This document shows positions 14,001 to 27,340 of a DNA stretch of 64,000 nt, piece after piece; position 1 is the stretch's first letter, and every line of letters begins with the position of its first letter. The stretch covers positions 23,126,341 to 23,190,340 of the forward strand of contig JAQNBH010000011.1 of assembly GCA_028752905.1 (NCBI GenBank), in the 5' to 3' direction. A program made the position numbers and the translations under genes. Under the pieces are notes generated by a model. It saw only the letters and a program-made list of their open reading frames with translations, was not told where the DNA came from and ran no database searches. Source of the stretch: Cladorhizidae sp. MBARI D1340-BT2 (lineage: Eukaryota > Porifera > Demospongiae > Poecilosclerida > Cladorhizidae).

Positions 14001-14950
14001 GTAGATGATGCAATTAGGTATACCCAAGCAGTGGCTGCAACCTAGGTATACCCAGACAGCTGATGCAACATAGGTATAACCCAGGCAGTTGATGCAACCT
14101 AGGTATACCCAGGCAGCTGATGTAACCTAAGTATACACAGGCAATGGATGCAATCTAGGTATAGCCAGGCAATTAATAGAACCTAGGTATACACGGGCCG
14201 TTGATGCAACCCAGACAGCTGATGCAACATAGGTATACCCATGCAGTTGATGCAACCTAGGTATACCCAGGCAGCTGATGTAACCTAAGAATACACAGGC
14301 AATGGATACAACCGAGGTATAGCCAGGCATCTGATGCATACTAGGTATACTCAGGCATTTGATGCAACCTAGGTATACCCAGGCAGCTGATGCAACCTAA
14401 GTATACTTAGGAAGCTGATACAACCTAGGTATACTCAGACAGTTGATGCAACCTAGGTATACCTAGGCAGCTGATACAATCAAGGTATACCCAGGCAATT
14501 GATGGAATCTAGGTATACCCAGGCAGCTGATACAACCTAGGTATACCCAGGCAGTTAATGCAACCTAGGTATACAAAGGCATATGATACAATCTAGGTAT
14601 ACCCAGGCAGTTGAATCAACCTAGGTATACACAGGCAGTTGAAGCAACCTAGGTATACCCAGCAGTTGATGCAACCTACGTATACCCAGGCAGTTGAAGT
14701 AACCTATGTATGCCCAGGCAGCTGATACAATCGAGGTATACCGAGGCAGTTGATGCAACCTAGGTATACACAGGCAGCAGATACAATCTAGGTATACCCA
14801 GGCAATTAATGCAATCTAGGTATACCCAGGCAGCTGATACAATCTAGGTATACCCAGGCAGATAATACAATCTAGGTATACCCAGGCAATCCCTGGCAGT
14901 TGATCAACCTAGGTATACCCAGGCAGCTGATGCAACCTAGGTATACACAG
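11040..14950 (+). repeat. Mixed higher-order region
   Basis: Mosaic of segments found on either side. About 13,140-13,550 repeats 10,618-11,040 at +2,522 bp, and 13,300-14,900 resembles 20,790-22,370 at offsets of 7,489 and then 7,433 bp, again a 56-bp step. It contains another CCCACCCAGG long monomer at 12,749-12,759 and a TATATGCAGGTAGATGATG variant near 13,994. I could not resolve one dominant unit here. Confidence 0.65.
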
Positions 14951-16850
14951 GCAGTTGATGCAACCTATGTATACCCAGGCAGCTGATGCTACCTAGGTAT
15001 ACCCATGCAGTTGATGCAACCTAGGTATACCCAGGCAGCTGATACAATCCAGGTATACCCAGGCAGTTGATGCAATCTAGGTATACCCAGGCAGCTGATA
15101 CAACCTAGGTATACCCAGGCAGTTGATACAACCTACGTATACCCAGGAAATTGATGCAACCTAGGTATACCCAGGCAGTTGATTCAACCTAGGTATACCC
15201 AGGCAGCTGATGCAACCCAGGCAGTTGATGCAACCTAGATATACTCAGGCAGTTGGTGCAAACTAGGTATACCCAGACAGTTGATGCAACCAAGGTATAC
15301 ACAGGAAGTTGATCCAACCTGGGTATACCCAGGCAGTTGATGCAACCTAAGTATACCCACGCAGCTGATGCAACCTAGGTATAGCCAGGCAGTTGATACA
15401 ACCTAGGTATACCAGGAAGTTGATGCAACCTAGATATACTCAGGCAGTTGATGCAACCTAGGTATACCCACGTAGATGATGCAATTAGGCATACCCAAGC
15501 AGTGGATGCAACCTAGTTATACCCAGACAGCTGATGCAACATAGGTATACCCAGGCACTTGATGCAACCTAGGTATACCCAGGCAGCTGATGTAACCTAA
15601 TTATACACAGGCAATGGATGCAACCTAGGTATAGCCAGGCAATTGATAGAACCCAGGTATACCCAGGCAGTTGATGCAACCTAGATATACCCAGACAGCT
15701 GATGCAACATAGGTATACCCAGGCAGTTGATGCAACCTAGGTATACCCAGGCAGCTGATGTAACCTAAGAATACACAGGCCATGGATGCAACCGAGGTAT
15801 AGCCAGGTATCTGATGCATACTAGGTATACTCAGGCAATTGATGTAACCTAGGTATACCCAGGCAGCTGATGCAACCTAAGTATACCCAGGAAGCTGATA
15901 CAACCTAGGTATACTGAGACAGTTGATGCAACCTAGGTATACCCATGCAGCTGATACAATCAAGGTATACCCAGGCAATTGATGGAACTTAGGTATACCC
16001 AGGCAGCTGATACAACCTAGGTATACCCAGGCAGTTAAAGCAAACTAGGTATACCAAGGCAGCTGATACAATCTAGGTATACCCAGGTAATTGATGCAAT
16101 CTAGGTATACCCAGGCGGCTGATGCAACCTAGATATAGTCAGGCAGTTGATGAAACCTATGTATACCCAGACAGTTGATGCAACCAAGGTATACCCAGGC
16201 TGTTGATGCAACCTAGGTTTACCCAGGCAGGTGATACAACCTAGGTATACCCAGTCAGCTGATGCAACCTAGGTATAGCATGGCAATTGATAGAACCTAG
16301 GTATACCCAGGCAGTTGATGCAACCTATGTATGCCCAGGCAGCTGATACAATCTAGGTATACCGAGGCAGTTGATGCAACCTAGGTATACACAGGCAGCT
16401 GATACATTCTAGGTATACCCAGGCAATTAATGCAATCTAGGTATACCCAGGCAGCTGATACAATCTAGGTATACCCAGGCAGATAATACAATCTAGGTAT
16501 ACCCAGGCAATCCCTGGCAGTTGATCAACCTAGGTATACCCAGGCATCTGATGCAACCTAGGTATACACAGGCAGTTGATGCAACCTACGTATACCCAGG
16601 CAGCTGATGCTACCTAGGTATACCCATGCAGTTGATGCAACCTAGGTATACCCAGGTAGCTGATACAATCCAGGTATACCCAGGCAGTTGATGCAATCTA
16701 GGTATACCCAGGCAGCTGATACAACCTAGGTATACCCAGGCAGTTGATACAACCTACGTATACCCAGGCAATTGATGCAACCTAGGTATACCCAGGCAGT
16801 TGATTCAACCTAGGTATAACCAGGCAGCTGATGCAACCCAGGCAGTTGAT
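14950..16850 (+). repeat. Copy of the left-end unit (offset about 14.95 kb)
   Basis: Matches about 1-1,900 at an offset of 14,948 bp over much of its length, including the CTATGTATGCCC and CAATCCCTGGCAG marker monomers (16,326 and 16,506). A few monomers are missing: near 15,460 the run of AGTCAATTG and GCGTTTGATG monomers present near 440-500 is skipped. Single-base differences are more frequent than in the adjacent duplications, so this copy is older. Confidence 0.7.
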
Positions 16851-19740
16851 GCAACCTGGGTATACCCAGGCAGTTGATGCAACCTAAGTATACCCACGCA
16901 GCTGATGCAACCTAGGTATAGCCAGGCAGTTGATACATCCTAGGTATACCAGGAAGTTGATGCAACCTAGATATACTCAGGCAGTTGATGCAACCTAGGT
17001 ATAGCCAGTCAATTGATGCAAACTATGTATACCCAGGCGTTTGATGCAAGCAAGGTATACACAGGCAATTGATGCAACCTAGGTATACCCACGTAGATGA
17101 TGCAATTAGGCATACCCAAGCAGTGGATGCAACCTAGGTATTCCCAGACAGCTGATGCAACATAGGTATACCCAGGCACTTGATGCAACCTAGGTATACC
17201 CAGGCAGCTGATGTAACCTAATTATACACAGGCAATGGATGCAACCTAGGTATAGCCAGGCAATTGATAGAACCTAGGTATACCCAGGCAGTTGATGCAA
17301 CCTAGATATACCCAGACAGCTGATGCACATAGGTATACCCAGGCAGTTGATGCAACCTAGGTATACCCAGGCAGCTGATGTAACCTAAGAATACACAGGC
17401 CATGGATGCAACCGAGGTATAGCCAGGCATCTGATGCATACTAGGTATACTCAGGCAATTGATGTAACCTAGGTATACCCAGGCAGCTGATGCAACCTAA
17501 GTATACCCAGGAAGCTGATACAACCTAGGTATACTCAGACAGTTGATGCAACCTAGGTATACCCAGGCAGCTGATACAATCAAGGTATACCCAGGCAATT
17601 GATGGAACTTAGGTATACCCAGGCAGCTGATACAACCTAGGTATACCCAGGCAGTTAAAGCAAACTAGGTATACCAAGGCAGCTGATACAATCTAGGTAT
17701 ACCCAGGCAATTGATGCAATCTAGGTATACCCAGGCGGCTGATGCAACCTAGATATAGTCAGGGAGTTGATGCAACCTATGTATACCCAGACAGTTGATG
17801 CAACCAAGGTATACCCAGGCTGTTGATGCAACCTAGGTATACCCAGGCAGGTGATACAACCTAGGTATACCCAGTCAGCTGATGCAACCTAGGTATAGCA
17901 TGGCAATTGATATAACCTAGGTATACCCAGGCAGTTGATGAAACCTAGGTATACCCAGACAGCTGATGCAACATAGGTATACCCAGGCAGTTGATACAAC
18001 CTAGGTATACCCAGGCCGCTGATTTAACCTAACAATATACAGGCAATGGATGCAACCTAGGTATAGCCAGGCAGCTGATGCATACTAGGTATACTCAGGC
18101 AATTTATGCAACCTAGGTATACCCTGGCAGCTTATGCAACCTAAGTATACCCAGAAAGCTGATACAACCTAGGTATATTCAGACAGTTGATGCAACCTAG
18201 GTATACCCAAGCAGTTGATGCAATCTAGGTATATCTAGGCAGTTGATGCAACATAGGTATACCCAGGCAGTTGATGCAACCTAGGTATACCCACCCAGGC
18301 AGCTGATGTAACCTAAGAATACTCAGGCAATTGATGCAACCTAGGTATACCCAGGCAGCTGATGCAACCTAGGTATACCTAGGAAGCTGATACAACCTAG
18401 GTATACTCAGACAGCTGATGCAACCTAGGTATACCCAGGCAGCTGATACAATCAAGGTATACCCAGGCAATTGATGGAACCTAGGTATATCCAGGCAGCT
18501 GATACAACCTAGGTATACCCAGGCAGTTAATGCAACCTAGGTATACCCAAGGCAACTGATACAATCTAGGTATACCCAGGCAGTTGAATCAACCTAGGTA
18601 TACACAGGCAGTTGAAGCAACCTAGTTATATCCAGGCAGTTGATGCAACCTACGTATACCCAGACAGCTGATGCAACCTAGGTATACCCATGCAGTTGAT
18701 GCAAACTAGGTATACCCAGGCAGCTGATACAATCTAGTTATACCCAGGCAGTTGATGCAACCTAGGTATACCCAGGTAGCTGATTCAACCTAGGTATACC
18801 CAGGCAGTTGATGCAACCTATGTATGCCCAGGCAGCTGAAACAATCTAGGTATACCCAGGCAGTTGATGCAAACTAGGTATACATAGGCAGCTGATACAA
18901 TCTAGGTATACCCAGGAAATTGATGCAATCTAGGTATACCCAGGCAGCTGATACAACCTAGGTATACCCAGGCAGATGATACAACCCAGGCAATCCTAGG
19001 TATACCCAGGCAGTTGATTCAACCTAGGTATACCCAGGCAGCTGATGCAAACTAGGTATACCCAGGCAGTTGATGCAACCTACGTATACCTTGTAGTTGA
19101 TGCAACCTAGATATACTCAGGCATTTGATGAAACTCCAGTCAATTAATGCAAACTAGGTATACCAAAGCGTTTGATGCAACCATGGTATACACAGGCAAT
19201 TGATGCAACCTAGGTATACCCAGGTAGATGATAGAATTACATATACCCAAGCAGTGGATGCAACCTAGGTATACCCAGACAGCTGATGCAACATAGGTAT
19301 ACCCAGGCAGTTGATGCAACCTAGGTATAACCAGGCAGCTGATGTAACCTAAGTATACACAGGCAATGGATGCAACCTTGGTATAGCCAGGCAATTAATA
19401 GAACCTAGGGATACCCAGGCAGTTGATGCAACCTAGGTATACACAGACAGCTGATGCAACATAGGTATACCCAGGCAGTTGATGCAACCTAGGTATACCC
19501 AGGCAGCTGATGTAACCTAAGAATACACAGGTAATGGATCCAACCGAGGTATAGCCAGGCATCTGATGCATACTCGGTATACTCAGGCAATTGATGCAAC
19601 CTAGGTATACCCAGGCAGTTGATGTACCCTAGAAATACTCAGGCAGTTGGTGCAACCTAGGCAGTTGATGCAACCTAGGTATACCTAGGCAATTGATGCA
19701 ACCTAGGTATACCCAGGCAGTTGATGAAACGTAGGTGTAC
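16850..19740 (+). repeat. Continuation copy of the 2.0-5.8 kb block
   Basis: Variant order matches about 2,000-5,820 at offsets near 13,868, rising to about 13,923 bp after two extra monomers near 17,480-17,540. Markers include CCCACCCAGG at 18,289-18,299, the CTTGTAGTTG monomer near 19,090, the CAAAGCGTTTGATG monomer near 19,165 and the GTGTACACTGG form near 19,735. With the previous block it makes a third copy of a roughly 4.8-kb arrangement. Confidence 0.75.
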
Positions 19741-19823
19741 ACTGGCAGCTGATGCAACCTAGGTATACCCAGGCATTTGATGCAGCCTATGTATATCCAG
19801 GCAGCTGATGCAACCTAGGTATA

Positions 19824-20047
19824 CCCAAGCAGTTGATGCAAACTAGGTATAAACAGGCAGTTGTTGCAATCTAGGTATACTCAGACAGTTGATGCAACCT
19901 AGGTATAAAGAGACAGTTGGTTCAACCTAGGTATACCCAAGCAGTTGATGCAACCTAGGTATAAACAGGCAGTTGTTGCAATCTAGGTATACTCAGACAG
20001 TTGATGCAACCTAGGTATAAAGAGACAGTTGATTCAACCTAGGTATA
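19824..20047 (+). repeat. Four-monomer (112-bp) block, tandemly doubled
   Basis: Two direct copies of 112 bp (19,824-19,935 and 19,936-20,047). Each holds four distinct monomers: CCCAAGCAGTTG, TATAAACAGGCAGTTGTTG, TATACTCAGACAG and TATAAAGAGACAG. The copies differ at GGTTCAACC/GATTCAACC and CAAACTAGG/CAACCTAGG. Exactly four whole monomers were duplicated. Confidence 0.85.
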
Positions 20048-21650
20048 GCCAGGCAGTTGATGCAACCTAGGTTTACCCGGGCAGTTGATGCAACCTAGGT
20101 ATAGCCAGGCAGTTGATGCAACCTAAATATAGCCAGGCAGTGATAAAACCTAGGCTATATACAGGCAGTTGATGCAACCTAGGTATAGCCAGGCAGTTAA
20201 TGCAACCTAGGTATACTCAGGCAGTTGATGCAATCTAGGTATAACCAGGCAGTTGATGCATCCTAGGTATACCCAGGCAGTTGATGCAACTAGGTATACC
20301 TATGCAGCTGATGTAATTTAGGTATACCCAAGCAGTAGATGCACCCTAGGTATACCCAGGCATTTGATGTAACCTAGGTATACCCAGGCAGCTGATGCAA
20401 ACTAAATATACCCATGAAGCTGATACAATCTAGGTATACTCAGACAGTTGATGCAACCTAGGTATACCCAGGCAGCTGATACAATCAAGGTATACCCAGG
20501 CAATTGATGGAACCTAGGTATACCCAGGAAGCTGATACAACCTAGGTATACCCAGGCAGTTAATGCAAACTAGGTATACCAAGGCAGCTGATACAATCTA
20601 GGTATACCCAGGCAATTGATGCAATCTAGGTATACCCAGGCGGCTGATGCAACCTAGATATAGTCAGGCAGTTGATGTAACCTATGTATACCAAGACAGT
20701 TGATGCAACCAAGGTATACCCAGGCTGTTGATGCAACCTAGGTATACCCAGGCCGGTGATACAACCTAGGTATACCCAGGTAGCTGATTCAACCTAGGTA
20801 TACCCAGGAAGTTGATGCAACCTATGTATGCCCAGGCAGCTGATACAATCTAGGTATACCCAGACAGTTGATGCAAACTAGGTATACACAGGCAGCTGAT
20901 ACAATCTCGGTATACCCAGGAAATTGATGCAATCTAGGTATACCCAGGCAGCTGATACAACCTAGGTATACCCAGGCAGATGATACAACCCAGGCAATCC
21001 TAGGTATACCCATGCAGTTGATGCAACCTAGGTATACCCAGGTATCTGATTCAACCTAGGTATACCCAGGCAGTTGATGCAACCTATGTATGCCCAGGCA
21101 GCTGATAGAATCTAGGTATACCCAGGCAGTTGATGCAACCTAGGTATACACAGACAGCTGATACAATCTAGGTATATCCAGGCAATTGATGCAATCTAGG
21201 TATACCCAGGCAGCTGATACAACCTAGGTATACCCAGGCAGATGGTACAACCTAGGTATTCCCAGGCAATTGATGCAACCTAGGTATACCCAGGCAGTTG
21301 AATCAACCTAGGTATACCAAGGCAGCTTATGCAACCTAGGTATACCCAGGCAGTTGATGCAACCTAGATATACTCAGGCAGTTGGTGCAACCTAGGTATA
21401 CCCAGACAGTTGATGCAACCAAGGTATATGCAGGTAGATGATGCAATTAGGTATACCCAAGCAGTGGCTGCAACCTAGGTATACCCAGACAGCTGATGCA
21501 ACATAGGTATAACCCAGGCAGTTGATTCAACCTAGGTATACCCAGGCAGCTGATGTAACCCAAGTATACACAGGCAATGGATGCAATCTAGGTATAGCCA
21601 GGCAATTAATAGAACCTAAGTATACACAGGCCGTTGATGCAACCCAGACA
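20047..21650 (+). repeat. Mosaic with the GTGATAAAACC marker, then mixed units
   Basis: It carries the GTTTACCCGGG monomer near 20,071 and the marker GTGATAAAACCTAGGCTAT at 20,140, which recurs near 29,358, 33,756, 35,564, 42,043, 45,112, 47,817, 50,494 and 51,825. From about 20,790 it follows the 13,300-14,900 arrangement. The marker makes this the first member of the family that dominates 29-52 kb. Confidence 0.7.
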
Positions 21651-23783
21651 GCTGATGCAACATAGGTATACCCAGGCAGTTGATGCAACCTAGGTATACC
21701 CAGGCAGCTGATGTAACCTAAGAATACACAGGCAATGGATACAACCGAGGTATAGCCAGGCATCTGATGCATACTAGGTATACTCAGGCAATTGATGCAA
21801 CCTAGGTATACCCAGGCAGCTGATGCAACCTAATTATACCTAGGAAGCTGATACAACCTAGGTATACTCAGACAGTTGATGCAAACTAGGTATACCTAGG
21901 CAGCTGATACAATCAAGGTATACCCAGGCAATTGATGGAATCTAGGTATACCCAGGCAGCTGATACAACCTAGGTATACCCAGGCAGTTAATGCAACCTA
22001 GGTATACAAAGGCATCTGATACAATCTAGGTATACCCAGGCGGTTGAATCAACCTAGGTATACACAGGCAGTTGAAGCAACCTAGGTATACCCAGCAGTT
22101 GATGCAACCTACGTATACCCAGGCAGTTGAAGTAACCTATGTATGCCCAGGCAGCTGATACAATCTAGGTATACCGAGGCAGTTGATGCAACCTAGGTAT
22201 ACACAGGCAGCTGATACAATCTAGGTATACCCAGGCAATTAATGCAATCTAGGTATACCCAGGCAGCTGATACAATCTAGGTATACCCAGGCAGATAATA
22301 CAATCTAGGTATACCCAGGCAATCCCTGGCAGTTGATCAACCTAGGTATACCCAGGCAGCTGATGCAACCTAGGTATACACAGGCAGTTGATGCAACCTA
22401 CGTATACCCAGGCAGCTGATGCTACCTAGGTATACCCATGCAGTTGATGCAACCTAGGTATACCCAGGCAGCTGATACAATCCAGGTATACCCAGGCAAT
22501 TGATGCAATCTAGGTATACCCAGGCAGCTGATACAACCTAGGTTTACCCAGGCAGTTGATACAACCTACGTATACCCAGGCAATTGATGCAACCTAGGTA
22601 TACCCAGGCAGTTGATTCAACCTAGGTATACCCAGGCAGCTGATGCAACCCAGGCAGTTGATGCAACCTAGATATACTCAGGCAGTTGGTGCAAACTATG
22701 TATACCCAAACAGTTGATGAAACCAAGGTATACACAGGAATATGATCCAACCTGGGTATACCCAGGCAGTTGATGTAACCTAAGTATACCCACGCAGCTG
22801 ATGCAACCTAGGTATAGCCAGGCAGTTTATACAACCTAGGTATACCAGGAAGTTGATGCAACCTAGATATACTCAGGCAGTTGATGCAACTTAGGTATAG
22901 CCAGTCAATTGATGCAAACTATGTATACCCAGGCATTTGATGCAAGCAAGGTATACACAGGCAATTGATGCAACCTAGGTAAACCCACATAGATGATGCA
23001 ATTAGGCATACCCACGCAGTGGATGCAACCTAGGTATTCCTAGACAGCTGATGCAACATAGGTATACCCAGGCAGTTGATGCAACCTAGGTATACCCAGG
23101 CACTGATGTAACCTAAGTATACACAGGCAATGGATGCAACCTAGGTATAGCCAGGCAATTGATAGAACCTAGGTATACCCAGGCAGTTGATGCAACCTAG
23201 ATATACCCAGACAGCTGATGCAACATAGGTATAATCAGGCAGTTGATGCAACCTAGGTATACCCAGGCAGCTGATGTAACCTAAGAATACACAGGCCATG
23301 GATGCAACGGAGGTATAGCCAGGCATCTGATGCATACTAGGTATACTCAGGCAATTGATGTAACCTAGGTATACCCAGGCAGCTGATGCAACCTAAGTAT
23401 ACCCAGGAAGCTGATACAACCTAGGTATACTCAGACAGTTGATGCAACCTAGGTATATCCAGGCAGCTGATACAATCAAGGTATACCCAGGCAATTGATG
23501 GAACCTAGGTATACCCAGGCAGCTGATACAACCTAGGTATACCCAGGCAGTTAAAGCAAACTAGGTATACCAAGGCAGCTGATACAATCTAGGTATACCC
23601 AGGCAATTGATGCAATATAGTTATACCCAGGCGGCTGATGCAACCTAGATATAGTCAGGCAGTTGATGCAACCTATGTATACCCAGACAGTTGATGCAAC
23701 CAAGGTATACCCAGGCTGTTGATGCAACCTAGGTATACCCAGGCAGGTGATACAACCTAGGTATACCCAGTCAGCTGATGCAA
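21650..23783 (+). repeat. About 2.1-kb higher-order unit, copy 1 (period 2,262 bp)
   Basis: Repeated at 23,910-26,045 with a constant offset of 2,262 bp. Rare shared forms include GTATAATCAGG near 23,230 and 25,492, GTAAACCCACATAG near 22,979 and 25,241, and GGAATATGATCC near 22,738 and 25,000. Between the copies, about 23,783-23,910 holds a short stretch with GCATTTGATGCAACCATGG that comes from a different unit. Confidence 0.8.
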
Positions 23784-23909
23784 ACTAGGTATGCCAAAGC
23801 ATTTGATGCAACCATGGTATACACAGGCAATTGATGCAACCTAGGTATACCCAGGTAGATGATGCAATTAGGTATACCCAAGCAGTGGATGCAACCTAGG
23901 TATACCCAG

Positions 23910-26045
23910 ACAGCTGATGCAACATAGGTATACCCAGGCAGTTGATGCAACCTAGGTATACCCAGGCAGCTGATGTAACCTAAGAATACACAGGCAATGG
24001 ATACAACCGAGGTATAGCCAGGCATCTGATGCATACTAGGTATACTCAGGCAATTGATGCAACCTAGGTATACCCAGGCAGCTGATGCAACCTAAGTATA
24101 CCTAGGAAGCTGATACAACCTAGGTATACTCAGACAGTTGATGCAAACTAGGTATACCTAGGCAGCTGATACAATCAAGGTATACCCAGGCAATTGATGG
24201 AATCTAGGTATACCCAGGCAGCTGATACAACCTAGGTATACCCAGGCAGTTAATGCAACCTAGGTATACAAAGGCATCTGATACAATCTAGGTATACCCA
24301 GGCGGTTGAATCAACCTAGGTATAGACAGGCAGTTGAAGCAACCTAGGTATACCCAGCAGTTGATGCAACCTACGTATACCCAGGCAGTTGAAGTAACCT
24401 ATGTATGCCCAGGCAGCTGATACAATCTAGGTATACCGAGGCAGTTGATGCAACCTAGGTATACACAGGCAGCTGATACAATCTAGGTATACCCAGGCAA
24501 TTAATGCAATCTAGGTATACCCAGGCAGCTGATACAATCTAGGTATACACAGGCAGATAATACAATCTAGGTATACCCAGGCAATCCCTGGCAGTTGATC
24601 AACCTAGGTATACCCAGGCAGCTGATGCAACCTAGGTATACACAGGCAGTTGATGCAACCTACGTATACCCAGGCAGCTGATGCTACCTAGGTATACCCA
24701 TGCAGTTGATGCAACCTAGGTATACCCAGGCAGCTGATACAATCCAGGTATACCCAGGCAATTGATGCAATCTAGGTATACCCAGGCAGCTGATACAACC
24801 TAGGTTTACCCAGGCAGTTGATACAACCTACGTATACCCAGGCAATTGATGCAACCTAGGTATACCCAGGCAGTTGATTCAACCTAGGTATACCCAGGCA
24901 GCTGATGCAACCCAGGCAGTTGATGCAACCTAGATATACTCAGGCAGTTGGTGCAAACTATGTATACCCAAACAGTTGATGAAACCAAGGTATACACAGG
25001 AATATGATCCAACCTGGGTATACCCAGGCAGTTGATGTAACCTAAGTATACCCACGCAGCTGATGCAACCTAGGTATAGCCAGGCAGTTTATACAACCTA
25101 GGTATACCAGGAAGTTGATGCAACCTAGATATACTCAGGCAGTTGATGCAACTTAGGTATAGCCAGTCAATTGATGCAAACTATGTATACCCAGGCGTTT
25201 GATGCAAGCAAGGTATACACAGGCAATTGATGCAACCTAGGTAAACCCACATAGATGATGCAATTAGGCATACCCACGCAGTGGATGCAACCTAGGTATT
25301 CCTAGACAGCTGATGCAACATAGGTATACCCAGGCAGTTGATGCAACCTAGGTATACCCAGGCACTGATGTAACCTAAGTATACACAGGCAATGGATGCA
25401 ACCTAGGTATAGCCAGGCAATTGATAGAACCTAGGTATACCCAGGCAGTTGATGCAACCTAGATATACCCAGACAGCTGATGCAACATAGGTATAATCAG
25501 GCAGTTGTTGCAACCTAGGTATACCCAGGCAGCTGATGTAACCTAAGAATACACAGGCCATGGATGCAACGGAGGTATAGCCAGGCATCTGATGCATACT
25601 AGGTATACTCAGGCAATTGATGTAACCTAGGTATACCCAGGCAGCTGATGCAACCTAAGTATACCCAGGAAGCTGATACAACCTAGGTATACTCAGACAG
25701 TTGATGCAACCTAGGTATATCCAGGCAGCTGATACAATCAAGGTATACCCAGGCAATTGATGGAACCTAGGTATACCCAGGCAGCTGATACAACCTAGGT
25801 ATACCCAGGCAGTTAAAGCAAACTAGGTATACCAAGGCAGCTGATACAATCTAGGTATACCCAGGCAATTGATGCAATATAGTTATTCCCAGGCGGCTGA
25901 TGCAACCTAGATATAGTCAGGCAGTTGATGCAACCTATGTATACCCAGACAGTTGATGCAACCAAGGTATACCCAGGCTGTTGATGCAACCTAGGTATAC
26001 CCAGGCAGGTGATACAACCTAGGTATACCCAGTCAGCTGATGCAA
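23910..26045 (+). repeat. About 2.1-kb higher-order unit, copy 2
   Basis: Copy of 21,650-23,783 at +2,262 bp with few substitutions, for example TATACACAGG/TATAGACAGG near 24,320 and GATGCAACC/GTTGCAACC near 25,508. Its right half is itself duplicated in tandem at +1,218 bp. Confidence 0.8.
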
Positions 26046-26122
26046 ACTAGGTATAGCATGGCAATTGATAGAACCTAGGTATACCCAGGCAGTTGATGCA
26101 ACCTAGGTATACCCAGACAGCT
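24905..26122 (+). repeat. 1,218-bp tandem duplication, left copy
   Basis: Followed directly by its copy at 26,123-27,340. The joint lies near 26,122, where CAGACAGCTG runs into TGCAACCCAGG. Differences seen include GTAAACCCACATAG/GTATACCCATGTAG near 25,241/26,459 and GGAATATG/GGAAGTTG near 25,000/26,218. Confidence 0.8.
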
Positions 26123-27340
26123 GTGCAACCCAGGCAGTTGATGCAACCTAGATATACTTAGGCAGTTGGTGCAAACTAGGTATACCCAAACAGTTGATGA
26201 AACCAAGGTATACACAGGAAGTTGATCCAACCTGGGTATACCCAGGCAGTTGATGTAACCTAAGTATACCCACGCAGCTGATGCAACCTAGGTATAGCCA
26301 GGCAGTTTATACAACCTAGGCATACCAGGAAGTTGATGCAACCTAGATATACTCAGGCAGTTGATGCAACTTAGGTATAGCCAGTCAATTGATGCAAACT
26401 ATGTATACCCAGGCGTTTGATGCAAGCAAGGTATACACAGGCAATTGATGCAACCTAGGTATACCCATGTAGATGATGCAATTAGGCATACCCACGCAGT
26501 GGATGCAACCTAGGTATTCCTAGACAGCTGATGCAACATAGGTATACCCAGGCAGTTGATGCAACCTAGGTATACCCAGGCACTGATGTAACCTAAGTAT
26601 ACACAGGCAATGGATGCAACCTAGGTATAGCCTGGCAATTGATAGAACCTAGGTATACCCAGGCAGTTGATGCAACCTAGATATACCCAGACAGCTGATG
26701 CAACATAGGTATAATCAGGCAGTTGATGCAACCTAGGTATACCCAGGCAGCTGATGTAACCTAAGAATACACAGGCCATGGATGCAACCGAGGTATAGCC
26801 AGGCATCTGATGCATACTAGGTATACTCAGGCAATTGATGTAACCTAGGTATACCCAGGCAGCTGATGCAACCTAAGTATACCCAGGAAGCTGATACAAC
26901 CTAGGTATAGTCAGACAGTTGATGCAACCTAGGTATATCCAGGCAGCTGATACAATCAAGGTATACCCAGGCAATTGATGGAACCTAGGTATATCCAGGC
27001 AGCTGATACAACCTAGGTATACCCAGGCAGTTAAAGCAAACTAGGTATACCAAGGCAGCTGATACAATCTAGGTATACCCAGGCAATTGATGCAATCTAG
27101 TTATACCCAGGCGGCTGATGCAACGTAGATATAGTTAGGCAGTTGATGCAACCTATGTATACACAGACAGTTGATGCAATCAAGGTATACCCAGGCTGTT
27201 GATGCAACCTAGGTATACCCAGGCAGGTGATACAACCTAGGTATACCCAGTCAGCTGATGCAACCAAGGTATAGCATGGCAATTGATAGAACCTAGGTAT
27301 ACCCAGGCAGTTGATGCAACCTAGGTATACCCAGACAGCT
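26123..27340 (+). repeat. 1,218-bp tandem duplication, right copy
   Basis: Same order of variants as 24,905-26,122, ending in the CAGACAGCTGATGCAACAT context from which the duplication probably started. Confidence 0.8.
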
